Source: Scedosporium boydii (taxonomy: Eukaryota; Ascomycota; Sordariomycetes; Microascales; Microascaceae). Taken from it: a DNA stretch of 64,000 bases. This document shows, piece by piece, positions 10,633 through 21,492 of this stretch. The notes under the pieces are model-generated. The model was not told where the DNA came from. It ran no database searches and was given only the letters and a program-made list of their open reading frames with translations. Numbering within the stretch: the stretch's first letter is position 1; each line of letters opens with the position of its first letter. The stretch covers positions 17,096 through 81,095 of the forward strand of contig NJFT01000185.1 of the NCBI GenBank assembly GCA_002221725.1, read 5' to 3'. A program made the translations under genes and the position numbers.

Positions 10633-11095
10633 ATGGCAGCATCCCTCGACCTCCCAAAGACACAACGGGCCATCGTGGCGGACGAGAAGCTCAACTATTG
10701 CATTTGTGATGATATACCTCTACCCCGGCTGGCCGACGGCTGCGTCATTATTAGACCGAGGCTGTAGGGCTCAACCCAAGTCGACGCCAAGATGGTGGGC
10801 CCATTCGTCGCAGCTGGGGCGACTTACAGCGTAAGTATAGTTGCTATTACCGTATTTAATGCACTCCCCCTGGTGTTAACCGTGATCAACTCGGCTCAGG
10901 CCACATCCCACGCGCATTGAGGCTAACGGTTTTGAGGGTTTCATAGAAGGCGTAAGGCTAGTGCGCAAAGACCAAGTTAAAGGACAGAAGTTGGTCTACC
11001 GGACGGTTGGTAGGCGCGTGATTGCTGTTCTGAGGCATAGATGGTTTGTTTTTTGGGCGTTGGATATTTTGGCGTTTTCAGCTGTCTACATGTAA
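10633..11095 (+). pseudogene. Trans-acting enoyl reductase relic, internally deleted
   Basis: Starts at ATG 10633 with the N-terminus of a zinc-type alcohol dehydrogenase/trans-enoyl reductase of the LovC type: LDLPKTQRAIVADEK, IPLPRLADGCVIIRPR, then a frameshift and TAG inside the AVGLNP motif, then VDAKMVGPFVAAGATYS. A consensus intron (GTAAGT at 10831, CAG ending 10899) follows. The next readable block, HPTRIEANGFEGFIEG then VRLVRKDQVKGQKLVYR, is the extreme C-terminus of the same family. The nucleotide-binding centre, about 230-260 residues, is gone. Such enzymes serve reducing polyketide synthases, and none is present in this window. Confidence 0.75.
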
Positions 11096-11492
11096 CCATT
11101 TTCAAAGACTGCTCTATCTTGTTAGCATGTTGACTCTACAAGTGTAGCGAACAACGGCCTCTCAAACACCAAGGTAAAGATGCACAGAGCTGGGTTGAGC
11201 TCAGGACTGAGAGGACGCCACTTGCCGGGTTTCTTGATAATAGCCAAGAATCTTGTCGAAAAGCAGGAAAACGGGCCAGGGGCAAACAAACGCCAAGTCT
11301 CACGTGATGAGCCACCGCGAAAGATAGACTTCCTGGGAGAAGAGCAACTGGGGTCAGGTTTCTTGGTTGGTTCGGGATCGCAGCCGGCGCAGGGCGAGAA
11401 GGCGAACCCCGCATTGTTCTGCAGGCTGGCAGTGCTCTCAGAGGCAGAAATACCATCTTCGATTCTCCAACAACAATGACAAGTGCAACGCA
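11096..11492. other. 5' flank of the ubiquitin-like domain gene
   Basis: Open frames here (for example 11122-11493, minus) look like shadows with no family resemblance. Presumed promoter and leader of the gene at 11493. Confidence 0.4.
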
Positions 11493-13292
11493 ATGGATGT
11501 GCTTTCCATTGCAGCCAGTTGCGTGAGCTTAACAGACGCCATCGGCCGTGTTTCCCTCACTGCGACACGTTTCATTCGGACATGCCGCGGCGCGAGGACC
11601 GATCTTTCCCGCATCGTCGGCGAGCTCTCGGAGCTCAGACTTGTCGTAGCCCTCTTTAAGGAGGACGAGGAGTCAGGCGACGCCGATGCTCTCCCTGAGT
11701 CGATGCGTGAGCAAGTGGCCTCAATGATCAACCATTGTATTGCGATAATCGAAGATATCGAGCATGTCGTCAAAAAGTACGGCAAGAGAGGCGGCCTTGC
11801 ATCAGCCAAGTGGGCAGCGACTGGCAAGGCAGAGGTGGAATCCCTCAGAAAAGACCTCCAGAGATGTTCCGAATCTCTGAGCCTGGCTGTGGATCTTTCA
11901 GCGCTGTAAGTACATTTCTAGTTACCTTGTTCTACACAATTGTTCTACACAATGAATACCCGAGGAGGTGAACTAACACAGTCGAGGATACTACCAGTCA
12001 TTTATGTCGTTCCATCAAGGCAGACACCGCTGCACTTCCCGAGTACATGGAGAATACGAAACGAGATCTTGACCAAATACTCGACCAGATAGCCGGCCTT
12101 CAAATGTCAGCGCTTACAACGAAAGACTCGACCAAAGAGCCAGTTGGCAGAACCTACCTTCTTGGGCGATACCTGGACGACCTGACAAACTACGCAGAGA
12201 GTGTATGTGACGAGCTACCATCAGAATGGAACCCCAGAGAGCGGAGGACGTCAAGACCCGACACTTCACAAGTGGACTCCCAACCTTCATTCATAAAATC
12301 CCCTCCGACTTCAATCCCTCAGACCATTACACTGAGAAATGCTGTTGACCGGGAATTCGTAATTCCGTACTCAGAATCTAAAAACTGGGACGTATGGCTT
12401 TTTACCCTTATTTATTCCAACCCTTAACTTTGGTCTACATCATGCTAAGCACCCAACTAGGCTATGAAGGATATCATTCTAGAATCTCATTTAAACACCG
12501 GAGCTTTTGATGAGGTGAAGGCGAGGAGATATAGTGTTTTAGGTCCATCTAATGCCGTTATCCTGCCCACTCTGTGGGAGAAGATGGTTCAGCCAGGGTG
12601 GATCGTGATAGTATCGCTATGGAGCACTGGAAAGGGCCCTGTACTGCGGTTCAAGGATGTTCTTGGTCGCAAATACCTCTTCCCCTTTGATAAATGCCAG
12701 ACTTGGGAGGTGAGTGCGCGATTTTCTTTTTTTCGTCCAGACTCCATTGTCTTCCTCGTAGACGAGGCCCTTTTCTAATAAGAGCTGCATGTGCTCACTG
12801 CTGACAGCCACAAAGGGTATGAACGAACTTATTCAAATCGCATTTGAGCCCATCGATGACATCGGGCCTCTTGTCCAGCGGGGCATGTTTTATGTTTTTT
12901 CGTCAGACGGAGCCGTGATATTGCCCCAGACCTGGGAGAAGACGGTCAAGCCCGACTGCCAAATCACGATGGCAATGTGGCCTCCTCCTAATACGAATAT
13001 GAAAGCCAAGACTCGGGCTCCGAGACCATCTATCCCTGATACTAGGACTAGCTTAGGTCCACAGGTTGGCGCAAAACCGACACCTGCGGAGGCATTCGTC
13101 GCCCACGAGCCTGCAATTAGTCCCCCCACTCCTGGCGTTTCCCCTACAGAACCTCGCCTGCGGCGTCCAAGATCAACACCAACTCAAGCCACACCATTAT
13201 ATCCAAGCGGAAGGCCCCGCAAACACCTGGGATCGGACAGGAAATCAGGAGAAGAACCGCTCTTAGCGAAATGGTTGCCTGGGTATAAATAG
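11493..13292 (+). CDS. Fungal N-terminal domain protein with two ubiquitin-like domains, 4 exons
   Basis: Exons 11493-11905, 11998-12391, 12461-12709 and 12816-13292 give 510 residues. Residues 1-135 (MDVLSIAASCVSLTDAIGRV onward) match the helical N-terminal domain that heads many fungal STAND/NLR-like proteins. Two copies of a fungal ubiquitin-like domain follow. Copy 1 begins ITLRNAVDREFVIPY and has ILPTLWEKMVQPGW; copy 2 begins LGRKYLFPFDK and has ILPQTWEKTVKPD. A Pro/Thr-rich basic tail closes the protein. An intron interrupts each copy at the same point, right after a Trp-Asp or Trp-Glu pair and in phase 0, so the second copy arose by exon duplication. There is no NTPase or effector domain. 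The protein is probably an adaptor in the pathway that uses this N-terminal domain (inference). Confidence 0.82.
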
Positions 13293-14119
13293 CTATGAGA
13301 AAGACTTCACATTTCCTTGTTCCGCTAAATGTTCGACTTGTAGGTTGTAACATGGCTCGCTGGTCACGTAGTGGGGAAGAAATGATGGTCGGTAATGAGC
13401 TGTTCATTTTCCTTTAAGAGTTACGACGGCAACCCCCGGAGCAAGTTTAGCTTTGAAAGACACGCAAGTAAGCATGTCAGGCAACAAGCGATGCGAGGCG
13501 TTTTCAAGTAATACATAGCGCGAAAGACCAAGCACTGGGGGTGTCTTTCTTCCTGCTTCCTCCTCTAGTGGTTCTGAGTCTAAATAGAGGTGTTCACGCG
13601 CCGAGGTGATGTCGGAAACTAATGCATATTTACCCGAAGTGGTAGGCAGCCTGCAAGACGAGAGGTCACCTAGAGAAGAGGCGGGACACATCTAGTTCCT
13701 AGAGATGGAGTTTTCTGGAAGTTCTAGTAGTAAACGAGAAGAATGCATGTCTTTCACTCCCAGTCGCGATGCCAGAGATCTTGAGATTTGCCTGGAAGTA
13801 GAACTCTCGGCACAGGAACTGTACGGTACGATAGAGGATCCACCAGTTTTAAACTTCACGTTGTGCGACCTTGGCAGCGCTCGTTTCAGCTTCATCGTTA
13901 CTACCATCAGGCCTTGGATTGGCGAGGCGCGCTCCAGTCGATAAAGTAGGTTGATTGTGTTGACCAGCTCCTGGGACACTCGAAATTCCCACAGCTTCCT
14001 TCACCACATCTGCACCTGGTCGATGGCTGGCTACTGGACATGTTGCTCAATACCACGCCTTCGCTCCAAATTTGACAGATGCACCAGGACCCTCTGTTTC
14101 CCCAGCCGCGGCGCCGTAG
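13293..14119. other. No gene recognised
   Basis: Lies between the 3' ends of the ubiquitin-like domain gene and the GMC oxidoreductase gene. The plus frame 13705-13944 (79 codons) has protein-like composition, but I cannot assign it and see no start context or splice partners. Confidence 0.4.
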
Positions 14120-16400
14120 CTAGTCAGAGCCATTTCCCCAGTCTCTCTTAATCAAGTCCGCAGCCTTCTCGGCAATGGCATAGATGGGACCGCATATATT
14201 GGAACCGACAATGATGCTCATAACACTAGCATCAACGACTCGCAGGCCGTCAACACCATAAACCCTAAGATCCTCATCCACCACTCCCCCTAGTTCCAAC
14301 GGCAGCATGGCACACGTACCGGAGGGATGCATCGCGCTCGGTTCCGTATTGTCGCGCAAGTACTCGATTAGGTCTTCTCGCGATGTGATATTGGTACCAG
14401 GGGCCACTTCAACCGGGTCGAATTGGGCGAGAATAGGAGACTCAAGATTGACGCGCCGGTGGAAGCGCATCATCTCGATTGTGAGGTCCAGGTCGACGGG
14501 GTTGCTATACGTGCGGTAGTCGACAACCGGCTCGGATGCTGGAGAGGAAACGTTAATGTTGACCGTTCCGGTGCTGAGAGGGTGCTCGAAGGTGAAGTAG
14601 AATACAGGCTCGTCGCCTGAGAAGTAATGGCTGTAGAAGATGGTATTCTCAGATCGGATCGCGTCTGCGAGTCGCGCCAATCGCGCCTGGTAGCCTGCGA
14701 CCACTGTCGGATGAGTACCCTCGAGTAAGTAGTCAGCTGCGGATTGCGTGTCGACCGTGGCCGCGATAGCTTCAAATTCGGTCGGTGATACAGCTGGCAT
14801 CCCAAGCCAAGCTCCAGCGTTCCAGAGTCCGATGGACCAAGGCCCGGTTCGATTAGTCTCCCAGAGTTCATCGGCCCATGCACGGAATCTAGGGTCATTG
14901 AAGTCGTCTCTGTGGTTAGGACGGAGAGTATAATTCCTGTCTACCAAAATCTCAACTGTCAATCAAGCTTGAATTCACAGGCAACGTGAAGAGTACTTAC
15001 ACTCAATGGGCTGGCGGACTGCGGTGTGGTCGTGGAAGTTCTGTCCGACGCCGGGTAGGTCAATCTTGGTCTCTATACCGGCCTCTTCGAGTAGTTTGCG
15101 AGGTCCAATGCCGCTAAGCTGCAGGATTTGGGGGCTATGGATCGAACCGGCCGAGAGGATGACTTCCCTCCTTGCCCTGACTGTAGTTAGCTCTGCCTTC
15201 TCCTCATCCCTTGGACGGAACGCGACGCCGACCGCTTTGTTCTCTTCTAGCACAATTTTGGCAACCTTTGACCCGGTGATAAGGTCATAGTTATCGCGGT
15301 CTAGATTATCCCAGTGGCCAGTCCGCGCGTAAGACCTGTTGATTGACACTTCGCCGTCGACTAGCCTTTCAGTCAGCTCACTCTCCTTGACGTGAATTGG
15401 ATCAAGAGTTACGCACTAAACGAGGGGTACCAATACACGCCGGCCATTCCAACCCCACTGTCACTGGGGACCTCGACTCCGGGTAGGGCCGTGAAAGCTT
15501 CAAACTGATATTCTGAGGCGCAGTCAGCGGAATGGAACCGTACTTGGGCTCTACGAAGGTATGACGAACTGATTCCAGGCCACTGGAATGAGGGCCATCC
15601 TGCATAAATTTTAGAAGTCATGCCCCAGTAACTTTTGTCATAGTGCAGTCCCGGCATATCGTCTAGGACCTGCTTCGGAGGGTGTTGGAAATGCAAAGCC
15701 TGCGTTGGGTCGTGTTAGTATACGCAGACCGGCCTTAGCCCGCCTCTGGCCCCAAAGCGTTCTCCTACTTTCTGAAAATATGGCAGCATTCCCTCCCAAC
15801 TCCATGTAGAACTCTCGCCAAAGAAGCTGCCCCAGCGATCGTAGTCCTCGCTGGTGCCGCGTATAGACTGCATGCCGTTCACGGCGGAGCTCCCGCCAAC
15901 CATGCTGCCAAGGTAGAGAGGGACTTGTGCATTGTTCAGCTCCTTGTTTGGGGCGGATGTGATGTTGTAAAGCCACCACGGTTCCAACTCCCAGGCGTGC
16001 TCCCGGGCCAGATCGATCTGCTCTGAGTTGACTTTGTAGAGCTGCGTGAGTAAACATCCCATGCACATCGCAAGCCGGGGGAATTGAATTAGTGAGGTGC
16101 TTACCGAGCTCGCCATTCTCTATGACGAGCACAGTTACTACATATTATTTTAGGTTAACAGCTGCTGAAGGTAGAGTTACAGCAGATGAAGATACCTTTC
16201 GCATCCTCGCTCAATCTGTCACCCACCGTTAGCCCGGCGGTTCCACCTCCAACAATAACGTAGTCGTAGACTTCATCAATGCTGCTAGGCTCCTTCAACA
16301 CGCGAGCGAAGTTGTTTCGAGGTTTAAATGCGGCGGGTTTAGCGGAGTGTATAACTGTGGCGAAACAAGCGCCAAGTAGAATTTTCGAAATCTTCACCAT
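14120..16400 (-). CDS. Secreted GMC oxidoreductase (AA3-like), 6 exons
   Basis: Flavoprotein oxidising an alcohol or sugar with oxygen or another acceptor. Exons, in transcript order: 16400-16196, 16137-16105, 16031-15769, 15699-15413, 15365-15001 and 14955-14120; 662 residues. A signal peptide precedes residue 20. FAD dinucleotide motif VIVGGGTAGLTVGDRLSED is at 48-66, GMC signature 1 region GSMVGGSSAVNGMQS in exon 3, signature 2 GSIHSPQILQLSGIG in exon 5. Catalytic pair: His594 in MHPSGTCAM and Asn637 in GSNICGP. The two acceptors ending in AAG (introns at 16032-16104 and 15366-15412) are the weakest parts of the model, chosen to keep frame and family alignment. The substrate is not readable; aryl-alcohol oxidase, glucose oxidase and secondary-metabolite roles all remain possible. 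Confidence 0.85.
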
Positions 16401-18431
16401 CTTCAACTCAATCTGCACAATCAAAAGCAACTTGATTGAGACCGGCGATGATGAGAATAGCGCAACTCTCGGCAGGAATGAAGTCGAAGATCACTCAAAA
16501 TTATTTATCTCATTTTGGATGTAACTCCACATTTGAACAAAAAGGACCGGAGATAATTCTACGTCATTCGATCTGTGGGTGAGACTTGGCTGCATCAACT
16601 CCTCGGGCCGTTGCTCAAAATGCGGGCCCAAAACCGGTTTTATGCTACGCAGGCCAAGCAAGTCTCGGTGGTGCTTGATTCCACCCACCAGAAGGGCAGG
16701 ATCGCATTTAACCCGAGGCGATGCTCCTATCACGACACCTTCAGTAGGTTTGGCTTCGAGAGAGACAGCAGGGACCCCGGTCCCCAACAATACCAAGCAG
16801 CGCAGAGAATGTTCCGGCTATGACTGAAGAAGTGCACCAAGGCCGAGGGAAGAGGCGTCTTCCCGCGAGGAAAACATTACGTGGGGGCATCTTTCCAGCT
16901 GTGTACCATATTAGCCAGGATGCGATACGGTGCTTATGGGAATGGGAATGTCTAAGGGAATGCAGCGGTTAGTGATGTACCAACCCCGCTTGGGATTTGC
17001 ATAGTCTCCGTCCATTCCATGGGGTGGTGCTGCCAACTTCTGCAACAGCCCAATTTGCCTTTCCGACTTGGACGTGCTTCTAACCTCCAAGGTGCCCTGA
17101 TTAACAACCTCGGTAATTGCAAGCGGTAGACTCTGCCATCGACGGATGTGAACATATTCGTGTAACATTAACCGCTGACATTTATGTTGACAACCGTTCA
17201 AGCAGTAATAAAATTTGCTGACTAGGCCCACGAACTCGGTCAATGAGTTGGATGTCATCAAGTCCAAGCCATGAGTAGACGAAACTCGCTCACATTTCTT
17301 CAACTCTCGGCTATCTGGAGGGTAAAAGTTCCGTATACGTGTGTTTAGTTACGGCATAGTCTAGGAACGCTATCTGTCCAGCACCGCACACTGCTGGCTT
17401 CGGCTAGTTACGATCTATCATTCCCCGAATGTAATCACTGATGCTGCTATCTATCAAATGAGCCGCGGAAGAGTAGGCGACGAGACAAGTGCGCCGATCA
17501 CCAATCTCTTTTCTTGGAGACCGAAGATGGGGGCGGTTGTCAATGAGCTAGGCCTGGCAGGTCGCGTTATTCACTTTTGTTGCTAACTTAGACAAAAGTG
17601 GAGAGTGGCATTTGGGTATTGATCAATTAATTCCTTTTTCAGAAAGTTCCTGAATAAAGAAAAAGGGAGGAGACGTCAAGGAGACTTAGGAGAGTACTGA
17701 GGCTGCCAAACTCAATTGGCAATGCGAACAAGGTGAAGTCTCTGCGTGAGACGACAAGAGGTAGGTTCAATAAATTTACACGATCATGACATCGTCCCCA
17801 TCAGAGGAAGGCAGAAATAGTCCCAAGAATAGAATTATATTGAGGATAAATCACGGCAATCAGTTTTGGCATTCTTTCCCAACATAGTAGCCCGGAGATC
17901 CCTTCAAGCCTAGGTCGTCGATCCTCTTTCTTCACTTAACCAAAGTATCATCGATGGGAAAACAAGAGGTTGTAAACTCAAACCAAGATAACGACTGAAA
18001 TCGAGAGAAAAAGAGAAAGGAGGGGACGGATCACACACATGGGAAGCCGTCGCGTCGTACCGGATCTTTGATGGATGACGTGTACCTACTCTGGGGACGG
18101 GATTGTATCAGTGTCTCTTGCATGAAGGTCTGGTAGCAATTGGACTTCTAGTGCTGACTCGACAAAAGTTCTCGGCCTTAAAAGTGGATAGACTGGCACG
18201 GCAGACAACGCGGCGTCGTAATTGATGTTGCATTGCAGTCGTATCTCGGCTTTTTAAAGTGGCTGACACGGGGACCCCCTCGCTGTTACAAAGCAGGCAG
18301 GGAAGTCCCGCAGGCTGCCTCATATACCTCATATAAGATAGTGTGATGCCAGGCTACCGCAGAGTTCCAACCAACGTCCTTATCGTGCCTCATAGAGCCA
18401 GGCTTAGCTTCCAGCTTCCACCTCAACCGAA
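16401..18431. other. Two-kilobase gene-poor stretch
   Basis: Upstream of the GMC gene and of the repeat protein gene. Open frames such as 16911-17303 (minus) resemble no family I know. I see no repeat or RNA gene. Confidence 0.4.
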
Positions 18432-19298
18432 ATGGCTACCGCCGAAAAACTCTCAGGGAGTATCCCCGTGGCTGGAGTTTCCCAGGCGCCGCTGCCGGGA
18501 GCTCTATCAGCAACGCCGGTTTTCCGAACACCGTTTGCCTGCGTCACAATGAATATGACGGATCGTTTGCGATTCATCAATTTTCCGAAGGCTGACTTCG
18601 AGGCAATCAGGGCTGCGTGCGAAGCTGCCTGGGACCGTGGAATTCAAGAGGTGCGTCCTTACGACCAGGCCATGGAAATTAAACTCGCCGGCAATCCATG
18701 GAGGCTGTATTATACAGGCGACGACAAAGTGCGACGGCTCATGCGCTCTTTGCTGGAGCACCTGCTCAATCGTGGATGGGTCCTTCAGGCGTCCGTGGAT
18801 TGTTGCATGAAAACCTACGATAAAGGTAGAGTGACCGTAACAGGGCGAACAGCCGAGCGGTTTCACGGGACGTAGTTCTCTAACCTCCTGCTCGCAATAG
18901 ACTCTCTCATCTTCCGTCACCAGTCACCTCCCCCGCCTCAACATGAATGGCTCGCAGTCTCATTTGAGGGGAACGACCGCCTCACATTCCTGGAAACTCC
19001 CAACTCCGATGTAATCAATGCTCTCGTACAAACTTATGGTGATTCAGTCGAGTGGCACGGAATAACAGGCGGCCACTTTGAAATAAAGTTTAGCGGGATG
19101 CCATGGCTCCCTTCCGGCACAGACACGGTCTCGACCCGAATTCTGTTGCTCAATCTACTCCAAGCTCTGGAAGGGTTCGGTTATTCTTTGTATGCTTCCA
19201 TTGCCATGGAAGTTACAACGGACGGCAAAAAGGCCGATGTGTTGTATTTCACTCGTCAGGCCGACTGGGCGCCTGGTCTGCCGGTCTGGCACCGTTGA
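18432..19298 (+). CDS. Unknown protein with a tandem duplicated domain, 2 exons
   Basis: Exons 18432-18825 and 18901-19298 join in phase 1 to 263 residues. After a Ser/Ala/Pro-rich N-terminus come two related repeats of about 90-100 residues. Shared features in order: RLRFINFP / RLTFLETP; MEIKLAGNPW / FEIKFSGMPW; two Leu-rich helices; GWVLQASVD / GYSLYASIA; and DSLIFR / ADVLYF. The alternating strand/helix pattern suggests a compact alpha/beta unit used twice. No signal peptide or membrane segment is seen, and I recognise no catalytic motif. I recall similar proteins only as unannotated fungal entries, so the function is left open. Confidence 0.75.
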
Positions 19299-20703
19299 TA
19301 TTGATGACGCGAGTAGGCCATTTTGAATCTATCTATGTCTCAGATCGGTGTATCCTTAGATTTATATTCTCTCCATTTTCTTCCCATTCTTATGTTACCC
19401 CATTTCTATTCTTTTCCTTTCCTGATTTTCGAACCCTAGTCGCTGAGTCTCGATTCCTCATATATTACTAGTGTGGTCTGGGTGATTATTGCCGTTGATG
19501 GATTGGAAGAGCTTGTTTACGGCGAGACACGAAACTGCTCCTCATCTTCGTTGGTTAGTTCCTCTGCAGTATGAAGACCGGAAAAGGGAATAAATCCACA
19601 AAACAATCTACTAGGTGACGGCATGGGCACTGCGCTAGCCCAGAAGCAAAGAGCTCCATCTCGAGGAAGGTATCGATAATATATGACATCTCCTTACTAT
19701 TCAGGCCACCATCCCGAGTGGATGCATAGTCGGAGGTCGAAGCGAGACTGACAAGATCCGGGTTAACACCGACAATACTAAGCCCCAATGCTAGATTAAG
19801 CCTCTTCCCAGTTACCCTAGAGGATCGAATATAGACAAAAACAAGGCAGCATACTAGGGTAACTAGAATACCCAAACCTCTCTACTTTTTAAGGAGCAGT
19901 GACAATTAGTAAATAGCTTTGATATAGTGTTCAATTAAGAGATCAGATTTGAAAGCGGCACCTGGTATTCAGCAAGTCTCGCCCAGCACAGTATCGAGGG
20001 CAGTATGGACGGCGTCACGAGGTCTTCTCTAAAGAGTGGCCGAGAGCATATGGCGACTCGGCATTGCTTTCCAACCGCCAGGTACGCTCTTTGTAACGAG
20101 GGGCGGCCAGCCGCGTCGAAGCCATCTTGATGCAGTTCGTGCCAATAGGTGGATGCGAATTAGGGACTGGCCAAAACGGTGCCCTGCCCGAATTTTGTAG
20201 AGGGAAAGCTTGTGGAAGAGGTCACGTAGTTCACTATGCCTCCGAATTCTCGCTTGTTTTTGGCTGCCAAACCCAGCCACAGGCGGTTTTCCACGTTTCG
20301 TGGGGCGGTTGGTCTGTGGCATCGGCCCTCTGTTTTGGCCGGCCGTCGTTTTGAGTGCAGCGCCTGGCGGTGCAGTGCGCGCTGAGCCACAGTTGAGCTA
20401 AGGAACCGGAAAAGTCTGCCGGACAATGCAACGGGGAAGCTATTTTGTTAGCTTTTCTGGGCATGATCCACCACGTTTAATTTCACGACGCATGACAAGA
20501 CCAATGAAACAACTGTTCACGATTATTGTGTTGCACTCCTAAAAATCATCATAAACCTGGCCAGGGGTGTAAGACGCGGGACAACAAATGTCCGATTTCT
20601 GGAGATGGTGCGAACAGCGAAAAAAAGCACCTTCTCCCCACAACGCCAACTCAACTCGAGCAAAGCTTCATCCGATGGACTCCATTAGAATCCAGTCTCC
20701 AAG
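19299..20703. other. No gene supported
   Basis: Contains a 106-codon minus frame (19555-19875) starting with a hydrophobic stretch (GILVTLVCCLVFVYI). I could not match it or find splice partners, so it is not called. The rest shows no coding pattern. Confidence 0.4.
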
Positions 20704-21492
20704 ATGCGACTCAAATCCTTAGCCCGACTTCTGCTAGCAGGGGCGGTCACTGCCCTCAAATACCCCGCAACGGTTGAGCTCGATCTCGTCTTCCCGCGAA
20801 ACGACACCTACAACAATCTAACGTCCTTCCCCGTCGTCCTTGCCGTCCAAAACGCCGAAGCAGCCTTTGACTGGGGCTACACGTTTTCTTGGGATATTAG
20901 AGGACCCGGCAGCAATAATCTTGCCGCGACAGGAACAGTTTACCAGGGCGGCGACAACCCAGCGCCTCCCGATTCCGTCAATAATGTGTGGATCGTGTCG
21001 GACACGGCGGTCAATGCGACTGTGTTGAGAGCGGGGACGTACCGATTCGAGTGGGAGTGGTCGTCGACGAGCTGTCTCGAGTCCGGAAACCGGATAATTA
21101 TTCAAAGCGGCGTGTCGGCGAGCGGCAAGATGCACTTTAGCATCGTCACCGACGGCAGCGGCGCCAGCTTTACCCAGGCAGCCCTGACAGGCGAATGCCC
21201 TGTTTACCAAGATCGTTTCACATCGGGTCGATCCACGGATGCTGGGTGTCCTATCGGGACGGCTAAGGAACCCGACAACGAGCCAGATCCGTGTCGGGCA
21301 AGGCTGGACGACACGATGGCCGCATGCATCGTGGCCAATTTGACGGGTGAAGGGGATGGCAGTGCATGTGCGAAACTGCAGGCTGGAGGTGGAAACGGAG
21401 CCGATAAGAATAATATGGGCTCAAGGCAGATTAGTGCGAATATTCTTGCCCTCGGGGGAGCAGCTTTTGCCGCTGGACTTTACATTTTATAG
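20704..21492 (+). CDS. DUF7136 secreted protein, probably GPI-anchored
   Basis: 262 residues in one exon. The signal peptide RLKSLARLLLAGAVTA ends near residue 18 and leads straight into KYPATVELDLVFPRNDTYNN, the characteristic beginning of DUF7136, an uncharacterised beta-rich domain of secreted ascomycete proteins. Several Asn-x-Ser/Thr sites and paired cysteines follow. After residue 180 the sequence becomes polar and Gly/Asn-rich, then ends in a hydrophobic stretch (NILALGGAAFAAGLYIL) typical of a GPI attachment signal. Likely on the cell surface or in the wall. Biochemical role unknown. Confidence 0.82.
   Translation: MRLKSLARLLLAGAVTALKYPATVELDLVFPRNDTYNNLTSFPVVLAVQNAEAAFDWGYTFSWDIRGPGSNNLAATGTVYQGGDNPAPPDSVNNVWIVSDTAVNATVLRAGTYRFEWEWSSTSCLESGNRIIIQSGVSASGKMHFSIVTDGSGASFTQAALTGECPVYQDRFTSGRSTDAGCPIGTAKEPDNEPDPCRARLDDTMAACIVANLTGEGDGSACAKLQAGGGNGADKNNMGSRQISANILALGGAAFAAGLYIL

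Noticed and set aside
16911..17303. 130-codon minus frame upstream of the GMC gene
   Set aside because: Composition and lack of any motif suggest non-coding DNA.
19555..19875. 106-codon minus frame with a hydrophobic start
   Set aside because: No similarity, no splice partners, poor start context. A chance opening is as likely.
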